Part shown: in pieces, positions 26,954 to 38,473 of the stretch
Numbering within the stretch: the first letter of the stretch is position 1
Layout of the letters: each line of letters opens with the position of its first letter
Origin: Paracoccus marcusii
Lineage (GTDB): Bacteria; Pseudomonadota; Alphaproteobacteria; Rhodobacterales; Rhodobacteraceae
Reading direction: 5' to 3'
DNA: 64,000 nt
Assembly: GCF_028621715.1 (NCBI RefSeq)
Contig: NZ_CP117466.1
Span: forward strand, 2,554,501 to 2,618,500
The notes under the pieces: generated by a model
The model's database searches: none
Told to the model about the DNA's origin: nothing
Seen by the model: the letters and a program-made list of their open reading frames with translations, nothing else
Translations under genes and position numbers: made by a program

Positions 26954-27634
26954 ATGCTGAAGATCGCAAGCTACAACCTGCACAAGTGCCGCGGGATGAC
27001 CGGCCCGCATGCGCCGCTGCGCAATCTGGCGGTGATCCGGTCGCTGGACCCGGACATCATCGCCCTGCAGGAGGTGGATTTTCGCCTTGGCGCCCGTCCC
27101 GAAGCCCTGCCGCGCAACCTGATCCAGTCGGAAACGGGTTTGGTGCCTGCAGATATCTACGGCACGACCGAAAGCAGCCTGGGCTGGCATGGCCAGACGA
27201 TCCTGATGCGCCCGCATCTGGCCGAACAGGCGGTGCTGCGCCGCCTGCCCCTGCCGGGTCTGGAGCCGCGCGGCGCGGTGGCCCTGCGCCTGCCCGGCCT
27301 GACGCTGATCGGCGCGCATCTGGGGCTGGCGCGGTCGTCGCGGCGTGCGCAGCTGGCCCGGATCACCGCGCAGGCCTCTCGGATCGCGGACGACCACATC
27401 GTGATGATGGGCGATTTCAACGAATGGCGCGACGACCGGGGGCTTGAATCGCTGGCCGGGTTCCGGGTCGTGGCGCCGGGACCGTCCTGGCCCGCGCCCC
27501 TGCCCCGGCTGCGGCTGGACCGGATGGCCCTGTCCACAAACCTGCACGTCCTGGAAACCGGCGTCTTCAACGAGGCGGGCGCGCGCGACGCGTCCGACCA
27601 CCTGCCGATCTGGGCGCGCATCCGCTTTCCGTGA
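26954..27634 (+). CDS. Endonuclease/exonuclease/phosphatase family protein
   Basis: Metal-dependent hydrolase of the EEP fold (226 aa), probably a nuclease or phosphodiesterase. Motifs: IASYNLHKCRG (metal-ligand Asn8), ALQEVDF (Glu), GAHLGL, MMGDFNEW (Asp-Asn) and the terminal SDHLPIWARI (Asp-His). No signal peptide. The ATG at 26954 directly follows an in-frame TTG; the ATG gives the family-like start MLKIASYN. It precedes eno by 60 bp. Substrate unknown. Confidence 0.85.
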   Translation: MLKIASYNLHKCRGMTGPHAPLRNLAVIRSLDPDIIALQEVDFRLGARPEALPRNLIQSETGLVPADIYGTTESSLGWHGQTILMRPHLAEQAVLRRLPLPGLEPRGAVALRLPGLTLIGAHLGLARSSRRAQLARITAQASRIADDHIVMMGDFNEWRDDRGLESLAGFRVVAPGPSWPAPLPRLRLDRMALSTNLHVLETGVFNEAGARDASDHLPIWARIRFP

Positions 27635-28969
<1,335 letters not shown>

Positions 28970-28973
28970 GGCC

Positions 28974-30389
28974 TCAGTCCGGCCCCGCCTCGGGGCCGGA
29001 CCTTGCCATCTGGCACAGGGTCTGCAGCGCGGCGGCCAGCCTGTCGCGCGGCATCCGACAGTTCAGCGCGATGCGCACTCCCTGCACCGGCGCCTGTGCC
29101 GGTCCGCAGAAATCCGACGACGGGCGCACGATCACCCCCGCCGCCGCCGCGCGCGACGCGAAATCAGCGGCCGTCCAGGGCGCGGGCAGCGGCAGCCAGA
29201 CCATCGGCACGCCGGCCTGACCCCGCGCATCCAGACCCGCCAACGCCTCCTGCGCCAAGGCCAGCCGATCCGCCACCTGCGCCTGAACCTCGCGGGCGAT
29301 CCGATCGCCATCGCCGGACCGCAGCAGCCGCGTCACCAGCCCGGTGATCGGCTGCGACAGGCCCATATGACTGTGCTGCGCGGCGACGCGCCCCGCCTGG
29401 CCCATCCCCTCGGGGCAGATCAGCACGCCGAAGCGCAGGCCCGCGGCGATGATCTTCGACAGGCTGCTGACATGCCAGACCCGCTCCGGCGCCAAGGCGC
29501 GCAGGCTGGGGGGCGCATCGGGGCGCGGGCTGGGCGCATAGCATTCGTCCTCGATGATCTGCAGGTCGTGGCGGCGGGCCACCTCGACGATGCGGTCGCG
29601 CCGGGCGGCCCCCATCGACGCCAGCGTCGGGTTCTGTGCCGAGGGCGTCAGGCACACCAGCCGCGCCCCCGTGGCGCGGGCGACGCGGTCCAGATCCTCG
29701 GGGATCATGCCCTGATTGTCCAGCGCCACCGCCTGTGTCTGGGCGCGCATCAGGCGTGCCGCGTGGGTGATGCCGGGATAGGTCAGCGCCTCGACCATGA
29801 CCTGCGCGGGCTGATCCGCCAGGCACAGCGCCATGACCAGCGTGATCGCGTGCTGACCGCCGTGCGTCAGGACCATGTCGTGGTCGGCCACCGTCCCCAA
29901 GGGTCGGACGGACATCCAGTCCAGCGCCGCGCCCCGGCAATCCTGGTCGCGGCTGAGCGGGGTGTAATCCAGGACCGACGCGTCCATGTCCGCCGCCATC
30001 GCCGCCAGATGCGTGGCAAGGACCCGCGCCTGACCGCAATCAGGCAGCTGCGGGATGCGCAGGTCAGCCGGGCCCTGCGGGGATGCAGGGTGGTCCAGGC
30101 TTTCGTACAGCAGCGGCTGCGGCACCGGGCGACGGGGGCGCGCCGCGGCGATGAAGCTGCCGCGTCCCACATGACTTTCCACGACGCCTTCGGCGGCGGC
30201 CACCTGATAGGCCCGGGCGACGGTCCCGGTCGTGACCTTCAGCCGCCAGGCCAGGTCGCGCATCGGCGGCAGGCGCGTGCCGGGCGCCAACTGGCCCGAC
30301 CGCGCGGCCTCGCGCAGGGCGTTGGCCAGGGCGCGGAACTTGGGTCCGGGCTGGCTGGTCAGGTCGGGCTGCCAATCCTCGATGCGCAT
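28974..30389 (-). CDS. MocR-type GntR regulator with aminotransferase domain
   Basis: PLP-binding transcription factor of 471 residues. The GntR winged HTH spans about 15-80 (LREAARSGQLAPGTRLPPMRDLAWRLKVTTGTVARAYQVAA); the fold-type I aminotransferase domain spans about 120-465, with the PLP Lys in SSLSKIIAAGLRFG and IEDECYAPSPR supplying the Asp/Tyr region. Such proteins sense amino acids or PLP and often control a neighbouring transporter or catabolic gene. AAGGAGG sits 6 bp before the chosen ATG. It is divergent from the TRAP binding-protein gene across a 221-bp gap, a possible target by position only. Confidence 0.88.
   Translation of the reverse strand: MRIEDWQPDLTSQPGPKFRALANALREAARSGQLAPGTRLPPMRDLAWRLKVTTGTVARAYQVAAAEGVVESHVGRGSFIAAARPRRPVPQPLLYESLDHPASPQGPADLRIPQLPDCGQARVLATHLAAMAADMDASVLDYTPLSRDQDCRGAALDWMSVRPLGTVADHDMVLTHGGQHAITLVMALCLADQPAQVMVEALTYPGITHAARLMRAQTQAVALDNQGMIPEDLDRVARATGARLVCLTPSAQNPTLASMGAARRDRIVEVARRHDLQIIEDECYAPSPRPDAPPSLRALAPERVWHVSSLSKIIAAGLRFGVLICPEGMGQAGRVAAQHSHMGLSQPITGLVTRLLRSGDGDRIAREVQAQVADRLALAQEALAGLDARGQAGVPMVWLPLPAPWTAADFASRAAAAGVIVRPSSDFCGPAQAPVQGVRIALNCRMPRDRLAAALQTLCQMARSGPEAGPD
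28977..29001 (+). terminator. GC hairpin at the end of eno, inside the MocR gene
   Basis: An 11-bp stem (gtccggccccg with cggggccggac) and 3-nt loop beginning 7 bp past the enolase stop. It lies within the last codons of the convergent gene and lacks a T tract; as the only strong structure here it may form the end of the eno transcript. Confidence 0.45.
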
Positions 30390-30487
30390 CTGAGCCTCCT
30401 TGCCGCGACATCCCTGATAATGCGCCGTTTTTGCGGGCACAATCGCCTGCGTGCGGTTGCGCGACCGCATCAGGGCCGGCGGCGTGA

Positions 30488-31747
<1,260 letters not shown>

Positions 31748-31770
31748 TCGGTCGACCCGACCGGAATGCG

Positions 31771-31804
31771 AAACCCCCGCGCAGATGCTGCGCGGGGGTT
31801 TTTC
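31771..31804 (+). terminator. Rho-independent terminator of the TRAP binding-protein gene
   Basis: A 14-bp stem (aaacccccgcgcag with ctgcgcgggggttt), a 3-nt loop and a T tract; the A residues on the left would also help terminate the convergent permease transcript. Confidence 0.9.
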
Positions 31805-31840
31805 GTTGGTGCATCGGGCCCGCGGTGACGGGTCTGCCCG

Positions 31841-33745
31841 TCAGTTCCCCGACAGGCCCGGAGGAGGCCCGCCGAAGCCCAGGCCCATCCCGCCGGAGGG
31901 TGCCGCCGCCTCGGGTGCCGCGGCTTCCGGCGCAGGTCTGGCCGGTGCTGGTGCGTCCGGGGCGGTTGCGTCCGGGACCGGCGTCGCAGGGGCCGGCTGC
32001 TGCTGGCCAAAGGGCGATCCGCCCAATCCGCCAAGCGTGCCGAACCCGCCGCTGCCACCCTGCGGGGCCGCGCCGCCGCCGCCCAGCCCACCACCGAGGC
32101 CGCCACCGAGACCGCCGCCAAGCCCCCCGCCAAGGCCGCCGCCCATGGGGATCTCGATCCGCATGTTCGACGTGTCCACGACCGGTCCCTTGTAGTGCAT
32201 GACCATCCCCGGGAACGCGATCACCGCCGCGATCATCAGGACCTGAAGCCCCACGAAGGGAACCGCGCCGCGATAGATGTTCAGGGTGGTGATCGGGTCC
32301 ATCATCAGGCCGGTGATCTTGTCCCGATAGGATTTCCGCGGCGCGACCGAGCGCAGATAGAACAGCGCAAAACCCACGGGCGGCGTCAGGAACGATGTCT
32401 GCATCGTGACCGCCAGGATCACCCCGAACCAGACCAGATCGACGCCGAGCGCATTCGCCGCCGGGATCAGCAGCGGCACGATGACGAAGGCCAGCTCGAA
32501 GAAGTCCAAGAAGAAGCCAAGGATGAAGATGATGATGCAGGACACGATCAGGAAGCCCGTGACCCCGCCGGGAAGCGCGGTCAGCAGGTCGCGCACCCAG
32601 ATATGGCCGTTGACCGAATAGTAGGTCAGCGAGAAGACGGTCGCGCCCAGCAGGATGAACATCACGAAGGCCGACAGCTTGACCGTGGACAGCAGCGCCT
32701 GGTTCAGCACGTCGAAGCTGAGGCGGCGCTTGATCGCCGAGAGGATCAGCGCGCCCATCGCGCCCATCGCGCCGCCTTCGGTGGGCGTGGCGATGCCCAG
32801 GAAGATCGTGCCCAGCACCAGGAAGACCAGCGCCAGGGGCGGGATCATCACGATGATGACCTGCCGCGTCATCGGCGACAGCCAACGGCCGCCCGTGGCA
32901 CGGTCGGCGACCGCCAGGATCAGCAGGACCACGACCGCCAGGGTCGCCGCCCAGATGGGCGCGTTCGTGACGCCGTTGGCGTCCATCCAGCGGCTGGCCA
33001 GTTGGAAGATCGCGACGGCCAGCACGATCACCACGGCCAGCGACCAGCCGCCGCCGCCCAGGCTGCGCGCCTCCAGCGGCAGGGCGGGCATGGCCTTGGG
33101 GCGCAGGATCGACAGGATCAGGACATAGACGATGTAGACGCCGACCAGCGCCAGCGCCGGGACCATCGCCGCCTTGTACATGTCGCCCACGGAACGGCCC
33201 AGCTGGTCGGCCAGCACGATCAGCACCAGCGACGGCGGAATGATCTGCGCCAGCGTCCCCGACGCCGCGATCACGCCCGTCGACAGGCTTTTGTCATAGC
33301 CGTAGCGCATCATGATCGGCAGAGAGATCAGGCCCATCGAGATGACCGATGCCGCGACCACGCCGGTCGTGGCCGCCAGCAGTGCACCCACCAGGATCAC
33401 CGCATAGGCAAGGCCGCCGCGGACCGGGCCGAACAGCTGGCCGATGGTGTCCAGCAGCTCCTCGGCCATGCGCGACCGTTCCAGCACGATCCCCATCAGC
33501 GTGAAGAACGGGATGGCCAGCAGCGTGTCGTTGCGCATCACGCCGAAGACCCGGTCGCCAAGCGCCCCCAGCAGGTTCCAGCCCAGGTTCACCTGGTCGG
33601 ACAGGGGCGTCAGGAACACTCCGAAGAAGAAGAACAGCAGCCCGTTGGCCGCCAGCGCAAAGGCGATCGGATAGCCGAACAGCAGGAACGCCACCATCGA
33701 GAAGAACATGATGGGGGCAAGGTTGTGGGCGATAAGGTCGATCAC
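31841..33745 (-). CDS. TRAP transporter large permease (DctM family) with Gly/Pro-rich tail
   Basis: Integral membrane transporter subunit (634 aa) moving substrate with Na+ or H+. It has about 13-14 hydrophobic segments (first ones in FFSMVAFLLFGYPIAFALAANG) and the DctM repeats around IPFFTLMGIVLERS, VIAASGTLAQIIPPS and TPTEGGAMGAMGA. The core is longer than typical DctM because of an extra loop region (about 195-270). After residue 533 comes a soluble tail with six GGGL units (coding repeat 32072-32143), then Gln/Pro/Ala-rich sequence. The start overlaps the small permease stop by 4 bp. Confidence 0.9.
   Translation of the reverse strand: MIDLIAHNLAPIMFFSMVAFLLFGYPIAFALAANGLLFFFFGVFLTPLSDQVNLGWNLLGALGDRVFGVMRNDTLLAIPFFTLMGIVLERSRMAEELLDTIGQLFGPVRGGLAYAVILVGALLAATTGVVAASVISMGLISLPIMMRYGYDKSLSTGVIAASGTLAQIIPPSLVLIVLADQLGRSVGDMYKAAMVPALALVGVYIVYVLILSILRPKAMPALPLEARSLGGGGWSLAVVIVLAVAIFQLASRWMDANGVTNAPIWAATLAVVVLLILAVADRATGGRWLSPMTRQVIIVMIPPLALVFLVLGTIFLGIATPTEGGAMGAMGALILSAIKRRLSFDVLNQALLSTVKLSAFVMFILLGATVFSLTYYSVNGHIWVRDLLTALPGGVTGFLIVSCIIIFILGFFLDFFELAFVIVPLLIPAANALGVDLVWFGVILAVTMQTSFLTPPVGFALFYLRSVAPRKSYRDKITGLMMDPITTLNIYRGAVPFVGLQVLMIAAVIAFPGMVMHYKGPVVDTSNMRIEIPMGGGLGGGLGGGLGGGLGGGLGGGGAAPQGGSGGFGTLGGLGGSPFGQQQPAPATPVPDATAPDAPAPARPAPEAAAPEAAAPSGGMGLGFGGPPPGLSGN
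32072..32143 (-). repeat. 12-bp tandem repeat encoding GGGL units in the TRAP permease tail
   Basis: Imperfect 12-bp units (ccgccaccgagg-like on the plus strand) encode five to six consecutive Gly-Gly-Gly-Leu blocks. Such an in-frame repeat may vary in length by slippage without breaking the frame. Confidence 0.75.
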
Positions 33746-34353
33746 GGGCGGCGCTCCGGTTCATCGGTCTGGTCGGTGCGGCCCGTCAGCATCAGCCCGG
33801 CCTCGTGATTGGCGGCCTCGTTCGGGCCGGTGTTCTGGTGCGGATCGGGAATGATGCCGCGCATGACGGCGATCTTTTTCACGATCTCGGACAGGCCCTG
33901 GGCGAACAGCAGGCCAAAGCCCACCACCAGCACGCCCCGCGCCGGCCAGAGCGGCAGGCCGCCCGCGTTCATCGAGATCTCTCCGGTGCGGATGCTGCCC
34001 ATCAGGGCGGGCCAGGTCAGCCACAGCATGACCGTGGTGAAGGGCATCAGGAACAGGATCGTGCCCAGAAGATCGATCCAATGCTGCACCCGGCGCGACC
34101 AGCGGCCGTAGATCACGTCGATACGGATATGTTCGTTCTCGAGCAGCGTCCAGGCCGAGGCCAGCATGAAGGCTGCGCCAAACAGGTACCACTGCGCCTC
34201 CAGCCAGGCGTTCGACGACATGCTGAACACCTTGCGGACGACCGCGTTGACGGCGCTGATGACGACGGCCAGCAGGATCAGCCAGGCGACGCTGCGCCCG
34301 ATCAGCGTCGTGACGCGGTCGATGCCGCGCGAAAGGGCCAACAGGCCGCTCAT
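33742..34353 (-). CDS. TRAP transporter small permease (DctQ family)
   Basis: Four-helix membrane subunit (203 aa) of the TRAP transporter: hydrophobic segments at about 20-45, 62-80, 100-122 and 143-163, with the family-typical LEAQWYLFGAAFMLASAWTL and HIRIDVIYGRWS. The C-terminal 35 residues are polar and cytosolic. The ATG at 34351-34353 follows GGGAGGAGCATATC. Overlap with the large permease gene means they are co-translated. Confidence 0.9.
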   Translation of the reverse strand: MSGLLALSRGIDRVTTLIGRSVAWLILLAVVISAVNAVVRKVFSMSSNAWLEAQWYLFGAAFMLASAWTLLENEHIRIDVIYGRWSRRVQHWIDLLGTILFLMPFTTVMLWLTWPALMGSIRTGEISMNAGGLPLWPARGVLVVGFGLLFAQGLSEIVKKIAVMRGIIPDPHQNTGPNEAANHEAGLMLTGRTDQTDEPERRP

Positions 34354-34470
34354 GATATGCTCCTCCCTCAAGGTACGGCCTTTGGCCGCGGTCCGGTTGA
34401 CCCGGTCGTTCTGGCTGGCAGGATATGCGGCAAGCGGCCTGCGCGGGTCAAGGTTTTCCGCCAGTTGACC

Positions 34471-35208
34471 CTAGGTCAGCGCGGCCATCCCGACCAGCGC
34501 CGCACATTCCGCAAGCAGCACCGACGCGCCCAGCACATCGCCCGTCTGCCCGCCCAGCAGGCGGCAGGCGCGGCGCGAGACCGCCACGACCGACAGCCCG
34601 GTCAGCGCCATCGCCAAGGCCGCGGCCCCTGGTCCCGGCGCACCCAGCAGCAGTGCCAGAACGCCCGTCAGCGTGGCCGCAACCACCGCCCGGCGCGAGG
34701 GCTGTCCGGCCCCCTGACCCAGCCCGTCGGTCCGCGCCGGCGGCAGTGCGCGCATCAGCATCACCGGTGCCACCCGCCCCGCCGCGGCCGCCGCGATCAG
34801 CGCCAGTGGTCCAAGCGCCGCCAGCGCCGCCACGCGGACCAGGCCCGTCGCCACCAGCGCGGCCGCGCCATAGCTGCCGATTGTCGATTCGCGCATGATC
34901 CGCAGCCGGTCGGCGCGGTCCCGTCCGCCGCCCGCATCGGCGAAATCGGCCAGCGCATCCTCGTGCAGCGCACCGGTCAGCCAGATGGCCAGGGCGACGG
35001 ACAGCGCCGCCGGCAGCAGGCCCGTCCCCATGATCCACAGGGGCACCCCGGCCAGCAGCCCCAGCACCGCCCCCGCCAGCGGAAAGGCCCAGGCCGCGCG
35101 GGACAGCGGAAGAACCTCGGGCGGCAGCAGGCGCCCAAACGGCAGCCGCGTCAGGAAGACCAGCGCCAGGACGATCTGGTGCGACCTAGACAATCCCGGC
35201 CTCGGCAA
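34471..35208 (-). CDS. cobS: Adenosylcobinamide-GDP ribazoletransferase CobS
   Basis: Membrane enzyme (245 aa; CobV in Pseudomonas nomenclature) joining adenosylcobinamide-GDP and alpha-ribazole to give adenosylcobalamin. FLTRLPFG near the start and GALHEDALADFADAGGGRDRADRLRIMRESTIGSYG (conserved acidic motif) are diagnostic; five to six hydrophobic helices follow. It overlaps the end of cobT by 23 bp; a shorter start cannot be excluded. Last gene of the cobU-cobT-cobS operon. Confidence 0.9.
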   Translation of the reverse strand: MPRPGLSRSHQIVLALVFLTRLPFGRLLPPEVLPLSRAAWAFPLAGAVLGLLAGVPLWIMGTGLLPAALSVALAIWLTGALHEDALADFADAGGGRDRADRLRIMRESTIGSYGAAALVATGLVRVAALAALGPLALIAAAAAGRVAPVMLMRALPPARTDGLGQGAGQPSRRAVVAATLTGVLALLLGAPGPGAAALAMALTGLSVVAVSRRACRLLGGQTGDVLGASVLLAECAALVGMAALT

Positions 35209-36139
35209 AGGTCGCCATGCCGTTGTGGCACTCCAGCGCGGCGCGCAGCACCAGAAGGGCCACGGCGGCGCCGGACCCCTCGCCCAAGCGCATGTCCAGC
35301 GACAAGACGGGCTGCATCGCCAGCGACGCGATCAGGCGTCGGTGCCCCGGTTCGGCGCTTTCATGGCCGATCAGGCAGTGGGACAGTGCGTCGGGATCAT
35401 CGCGGGTCAGCACGGCGGCGGCGGCGGTGCAGATAAACCCGTCCAGGATCACCGGAATGCGCAGGTCCCGTGCACGGCGTACCGCGCCGCAGATGGCCGC
35501 CTGTTCGCGACCGCCAAACGCGGCCAGCGTGTCGTAGGTGCCAGTCACGGCGTGGCGGGTCAGCCCTTCCGTCACGACGCGGACCTTGGCGGCCAGCATC
35601 GCGCCCTGCGCGCCGGTGCCGGGGCCGACCCAGTCCTCGGCCCGTCCGCCAAAGGTCGCCGCCGCCAGTGCGGCCGAGGTGGTGGAATTGCCGATCCCCA
35701 TCTCTCCCAGCAGCAGGACCTGGGCGGTGGGATCGACGGCGGCGGCGCCCTGCGCCATCGCATCGTCGACCTCGGCCGACGTCATCGCGGGGCCTTGGGT
35801 GAAATCGGACGTGGGCCGGTCCAGATCCAGCGCGACGATTCCCAGATCGGCCCCCGCCACACGGCACAGCTGATTGATCGCCGCGCCGCCTGCACGAAAG
35901 TTCGCGACCATCGCCGCCGTCACCCCGGGCGGAAAGGGCGTGACGCCCTGTGCCGTGATCCCGTGATTGCCCGCAAAGACCAGCGCCTGCGCGCGGTCCA
36001 GCGTGGGGCGGTCGGTCCCCTGCCAGCCTGCCATGAACACGGCCAGCGCCTCCAGCCGGCCAAGCGATCCGGCGGGTTTCGTCAGCGTGGCTTGGCGCGC
36101 GGCGGCACGGTCGGCGGCGGTCTGGTCAAATCGGGGCAT
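35186..36139 (-). CDS. cobT: Nicotinate-nucleotide-dimethylbenzimidazole phosphoribosyltransferase CobT
   Basis: Activates the lower ligand dimethylbenzimidazole to alpha-ribazole phosphate for cobalamin (317 aa). Motifs: KPAGSLGRLE, FAGNHGITAQGVTPFP, GEMGIGNSTTSAAL and the C-terminal DMRLGEGSGAAVA, with the catalytic Glu in the last block (GEGSGA). It overlaps cobU by 14 bp and cobS by 23 bp. Not to be confused with the cobaltochelatase subunit also named CobT. Confidence 0.94.
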   Translation of the reverse strand: MPRFDQTAADRAAARQATLTKPAGSLGRLEALAVFMAGWQGTDRPTLDRAQALVFAGNHGITAQGVTPFPPGVTAAMVANFRAGGAAINQLCRVAGADLGIVALDLDRPTSDFTQGPAMTSAEVDDAMAQGAAAVDPTAQVLLLGEMGIGNSTTSAALAAATFGGRAEDWVGPGTGAQGAMLAAKVRVVTEGLTRHAVTGTYDTLAAFGGREQAAICGAVRRARDLRIPVILDGFICTAAAAVLTRDDPDALSHCLIGHESAEPGHRRLIASLAMQPVLSLDMRLGEGSGAAVALLVLRAALECHNGMATFAEAGIV

Positions 36140-36656
36140 CGGGGTTCTCTGCCATGGGTTTCAGGCGCAGGGGCATGCCGCTGACGGCCATCCAGACCTG
36201 GTCGGCCAGCGCCGCCACCGCTTGGTTCATCCGGCCGTGATCGTCACGGAACCGGCGGGCCAGGGCGTTGTCCGGCACAATCCCCTGCCCCAATTCGTTG
36301 CTGACCAGCACGACAGGACAGCATTGCTGACGTAACGTCACCATCAATGCGCCGATATCCGCCGAACCCATGCAGTTCGACATCCACAGCGTCAGGCAAT
36401 CCACAAGGCGCACGCCCTGTCCGTCGGTCGCGCGCAGCGTGCCGGCCAGATCCAGCGGTTCTTCGATGGTGCGCCAACCCTGTCCGCGATCCTGTTGATG
36501 CGCCTTGATTCTTTCACCCATCTCGGCGTCGCGGGCCTGGGCCGTGGCGATATAGATGCGCGGCATCGCATGGCGCAGGACCAGCCGTTCGGCCAAGGCG
36601 GACTTGCCCGACCGCGCGCCGCCCGTCACCAGCGTAATATGTCCCCGTTGCGTCAT
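36126..36656 (-). CDS. cobU: Adenosylcobinamide kinase/guanylyltransferase CobU
   Basis: Bifunctional enzyme (176 aa; CobP elsewhere) phosphorylating adenosylcobinamide and adding GMP. P-loop TGGARSGKS lies at 11-19; the central AHQQDRGQGWRTIEEP holds the guanylylated His, and LVDCLTLWMSN is the Walker-B-like segment. The ATG at 36654-36656 is preferred over upstream frame extension because similarity begins at MTQRGHITLVTGG. First gene of the cobUTS set; I do not see a cobalamin riboswitch in the short upstream gap. Confidence 0.92.
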   Translation of the reverse strand: MTQRGHITLVTGGARSGKSALAERLVLRHAMPRIYIATAQARDAEMGERIKAHQQDRGQGWRTIEEPLDLAGTLRATDGQGVRLVDCLTLWMSNCMGSADIGALMVTLRQQCCPVVLVSNELGQGIVPDNALARRFRDDHGRMNQAVAALADQVWMAVSGMPLRLKPMAENPDAPI

Positions 36657-36786
36657 GCGGGCCTGTTTTCCACAGGGCGGTCGGCTTGGAAAGCGCGAAA
36701 CGCCGCTTGCCCACACCCGTGCTTTCACTAAACCTCGCGCCATTCCGGTGCGACACGACACCGACAGACAACTTGGAGGAGTTGGG

Positions 36787-38388
36787 ATGACTAAGCTTTT
36801 CGCGACGACCGCCCTGCTGACCGCGCTGGCGATGCCCGCTTGGGCCGTGCAGCCTGCCGAAGGCGAGACCCTGGCCGAGAACCAGACCTATACCTATTGG
36901 CTGCTGGACGCGATCAAGTCGCTTGACCCGGCCAAGAACACCGACGTCGAGGGTTCGGACGCGCTGCGCTCGCTGTTCGAAGGCCTGATGATCGAGGATG
37001 CCGCGGGCAACATGATCCCCGGCGTCGCCGAAAGCCACGAGATGTCCGAGGACGGCCTGACCTACACCTTCACGCTGCGCGACGCCAAGTGGTCGAACGG
37101 CGACCCGGTGACGGCGGACGACTTCGTCTATGCCTGGCAGCGCGTCGTCACGCCCGAGACCGCGTCGGAATACGCCTGGTACATGGAGCTGATGAACCTG
37201 CAGAACGCCACGCAGATCATCGCGGGCGAGATGGAGCCCGACCAACTGGGCGTCGTCGCGCTGGACGACAAGACGCTGCAGGTCACGCTGACCACGCCCA
37301 CCCCCTATTTTCTGAACACCCTGTCGCACACCACGACTTATCCCGTGCCGCGCGCGGTGGTCGAGGAGCATGGCGACGCCTGGGTGCAGCCCGCCAACCT
37401 GGTCGGCAACGGGGCCTATACCCTGGCCAGCCACAATCTGGGCGTCGAGATCGTCTTCGAGAAGAACCCGGAATACTGGGATGCCGAGAACGTCGTGATG
37501 CAGACCGTGCGCGGCGTGACCGTCAACGACAACAACGTGGCCCTGACCCGCTATCAGGCCGGAGAGCTGGACCGCGTCCAGATCCCCGCCGGCCAGTATC
37601 CGCGCCTGTCCGAGTCATCCCCCGAAGAGGCGGTGTCTGTGCCCTACGGCTGCTCTTACGCCTATGTGTTCAACCTGTCGGAGAAGGGCCCCGAGGCGCT
37701 GAAGGACGAACGTGTCCGCGAGGCGCTGGCCCTGTCGCTGAACCGCGAAGTCATCGTGGATCAGGTCCTGCAGGGCGGACAGGAGCCCGCCTACACCTGG
37801 ACGCATTGGGCCATCAACGGCTTTGCCGCGCCCGAGGGCGGCATGAAGGACATGTCGCAGGAAGACCGCATGGCCCGCGCCGCCGAGCTGCTGGCCGAGG
37901 CCGGTTACGGTCCCGACAACCCGGTGCGCCTGCAGCTGCAGTACAACACCGACGACAGCCACCGCCTGCTGGCCATCGCGGCCCAGCAGTTCTGGCGCCC
38001 CCTGGGCATCGAGATCGAGCTGAACAACGTCGAATGGGCCGTCCACACCGACCGCCTGCAGAACCAGGACTTCGAGATCGCACGCTATGCCTGGTGCGCC
38101 GACTACAACGAGGCGACGACCTTCCTGGACTGGTTCCGCACCGACGGCTACAACAGCGGCAAGTGGTCGAACGAGGAATACGACAAGCTGCTGGTCGAGG
38201 CCCGCACGGCCGAGGACACAACGCCCCTCTATCAGCGCGCCGAGGAGATCCTGGCCGACGAGAACCCGGCGGTCTTCGTCTATCACTATGCCAAGGTCGA
38301 CATGATCAACCCGGCCATCAAGGGCCTGCCGCGCGAGAACCTGCTGAACACCTGGTACGCCAAGGACCTGTACCGCGTCGCGGAATAA
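36787..38388 (+). CDS. oppA: Oligopeptide ABC transporter substrate-binding protein OppA
   Basis: Periplasmic peptide receptor (533 aa) of family SBP_bac_5. A Sec signal peptide (MTKLFATTALLTALAMPAWA) lacks a lipobox Cys, so the protein is soluble. The fold follows E. coli OppA/MppA: SLDPAKNTDVEGSDALRSLFEGL, DGLTYTFTLRDAKWSNGDPVTADDFVYAWQRVV, NGAYTL and LNREVI. GGAGGAG lies 5 bp before the ATG. It heads the oppABCDF operon, separated from oppB by a strong hairpin. Confidence 0.93.
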   Translation: MTKLFATTALLTALAMPAWAVQPAEGETLAENQTYTYWLLDAIKSLDPAKNTDVEGSDALRSLFEGLMIEDAAGNMIPGVAESHEMSEDGLTYTFTLRDAKWSNGDPVTADDFVYAWQRVVTPETASEYAWYMELMNLQNATQIIAGEMEPDQLGVVALDDKTLQVTLTTPTPYFLNTLSHTTTYPVPRAVVEEHGDAWVQPANLVGNGAYTLASHNLGVEIVFEKNPEYWDAENVVMQTVRGVTVNDNNVALTRYQAGELDRVQIPAGQYPRLSESSPEEAVSVPYGCSYAYVFNLSEKGPEALKDERVREALALSLNREVIVDQVLQGGQEPAYTWTHWAINGFAAPEGGMKDMSQEDRMARAAELLAEAGYGPDNPVRLQLQYNTDDSHRLLAIAAQQFWRPLGIEIELNNVEWAVHTDRLQNQDFEIARYAWCADYNEATTFLDWFRTDGYNSGKWSNEEYDKLLVEARTAEDTTPLYQRAEEILADENPAVFVYHYAKVDMINPAIKGLPRENLLNTWYAKDLYRVAE

Positions 38389-38405
38389 GCAGCCATCCTG
38401 ACCGG

Positions 38406-38445
38406 GGGCCGGGGCGGCACGACCGCCCCGGCCCTGTCATTTTTC
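38406..38445 (+). promoter_or_regulatory. Intercistronic stem-loop between oppA and oppB
   Basis: A 12-bp stem (gggccggggcgg with ccgccccggccc, 38406-38434) and 5-nt loop, then tgtcattttt. In transporter operons such a structure typically acts as a partial terminator and mRNA stabiliser, giving more binding protein than permease; that function is inferred. Confidence 0.7.
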
Positions 38446-38473
38446 AACCATCCCGCAGGGAAGGCCCCACGCG

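Noticed and set aside
36657..36786. Cobalamin riboswitch upstream of cobU
   Set aside because: The conserved B12-box core and its partner segments are not recognisable in this 130-bp gap.
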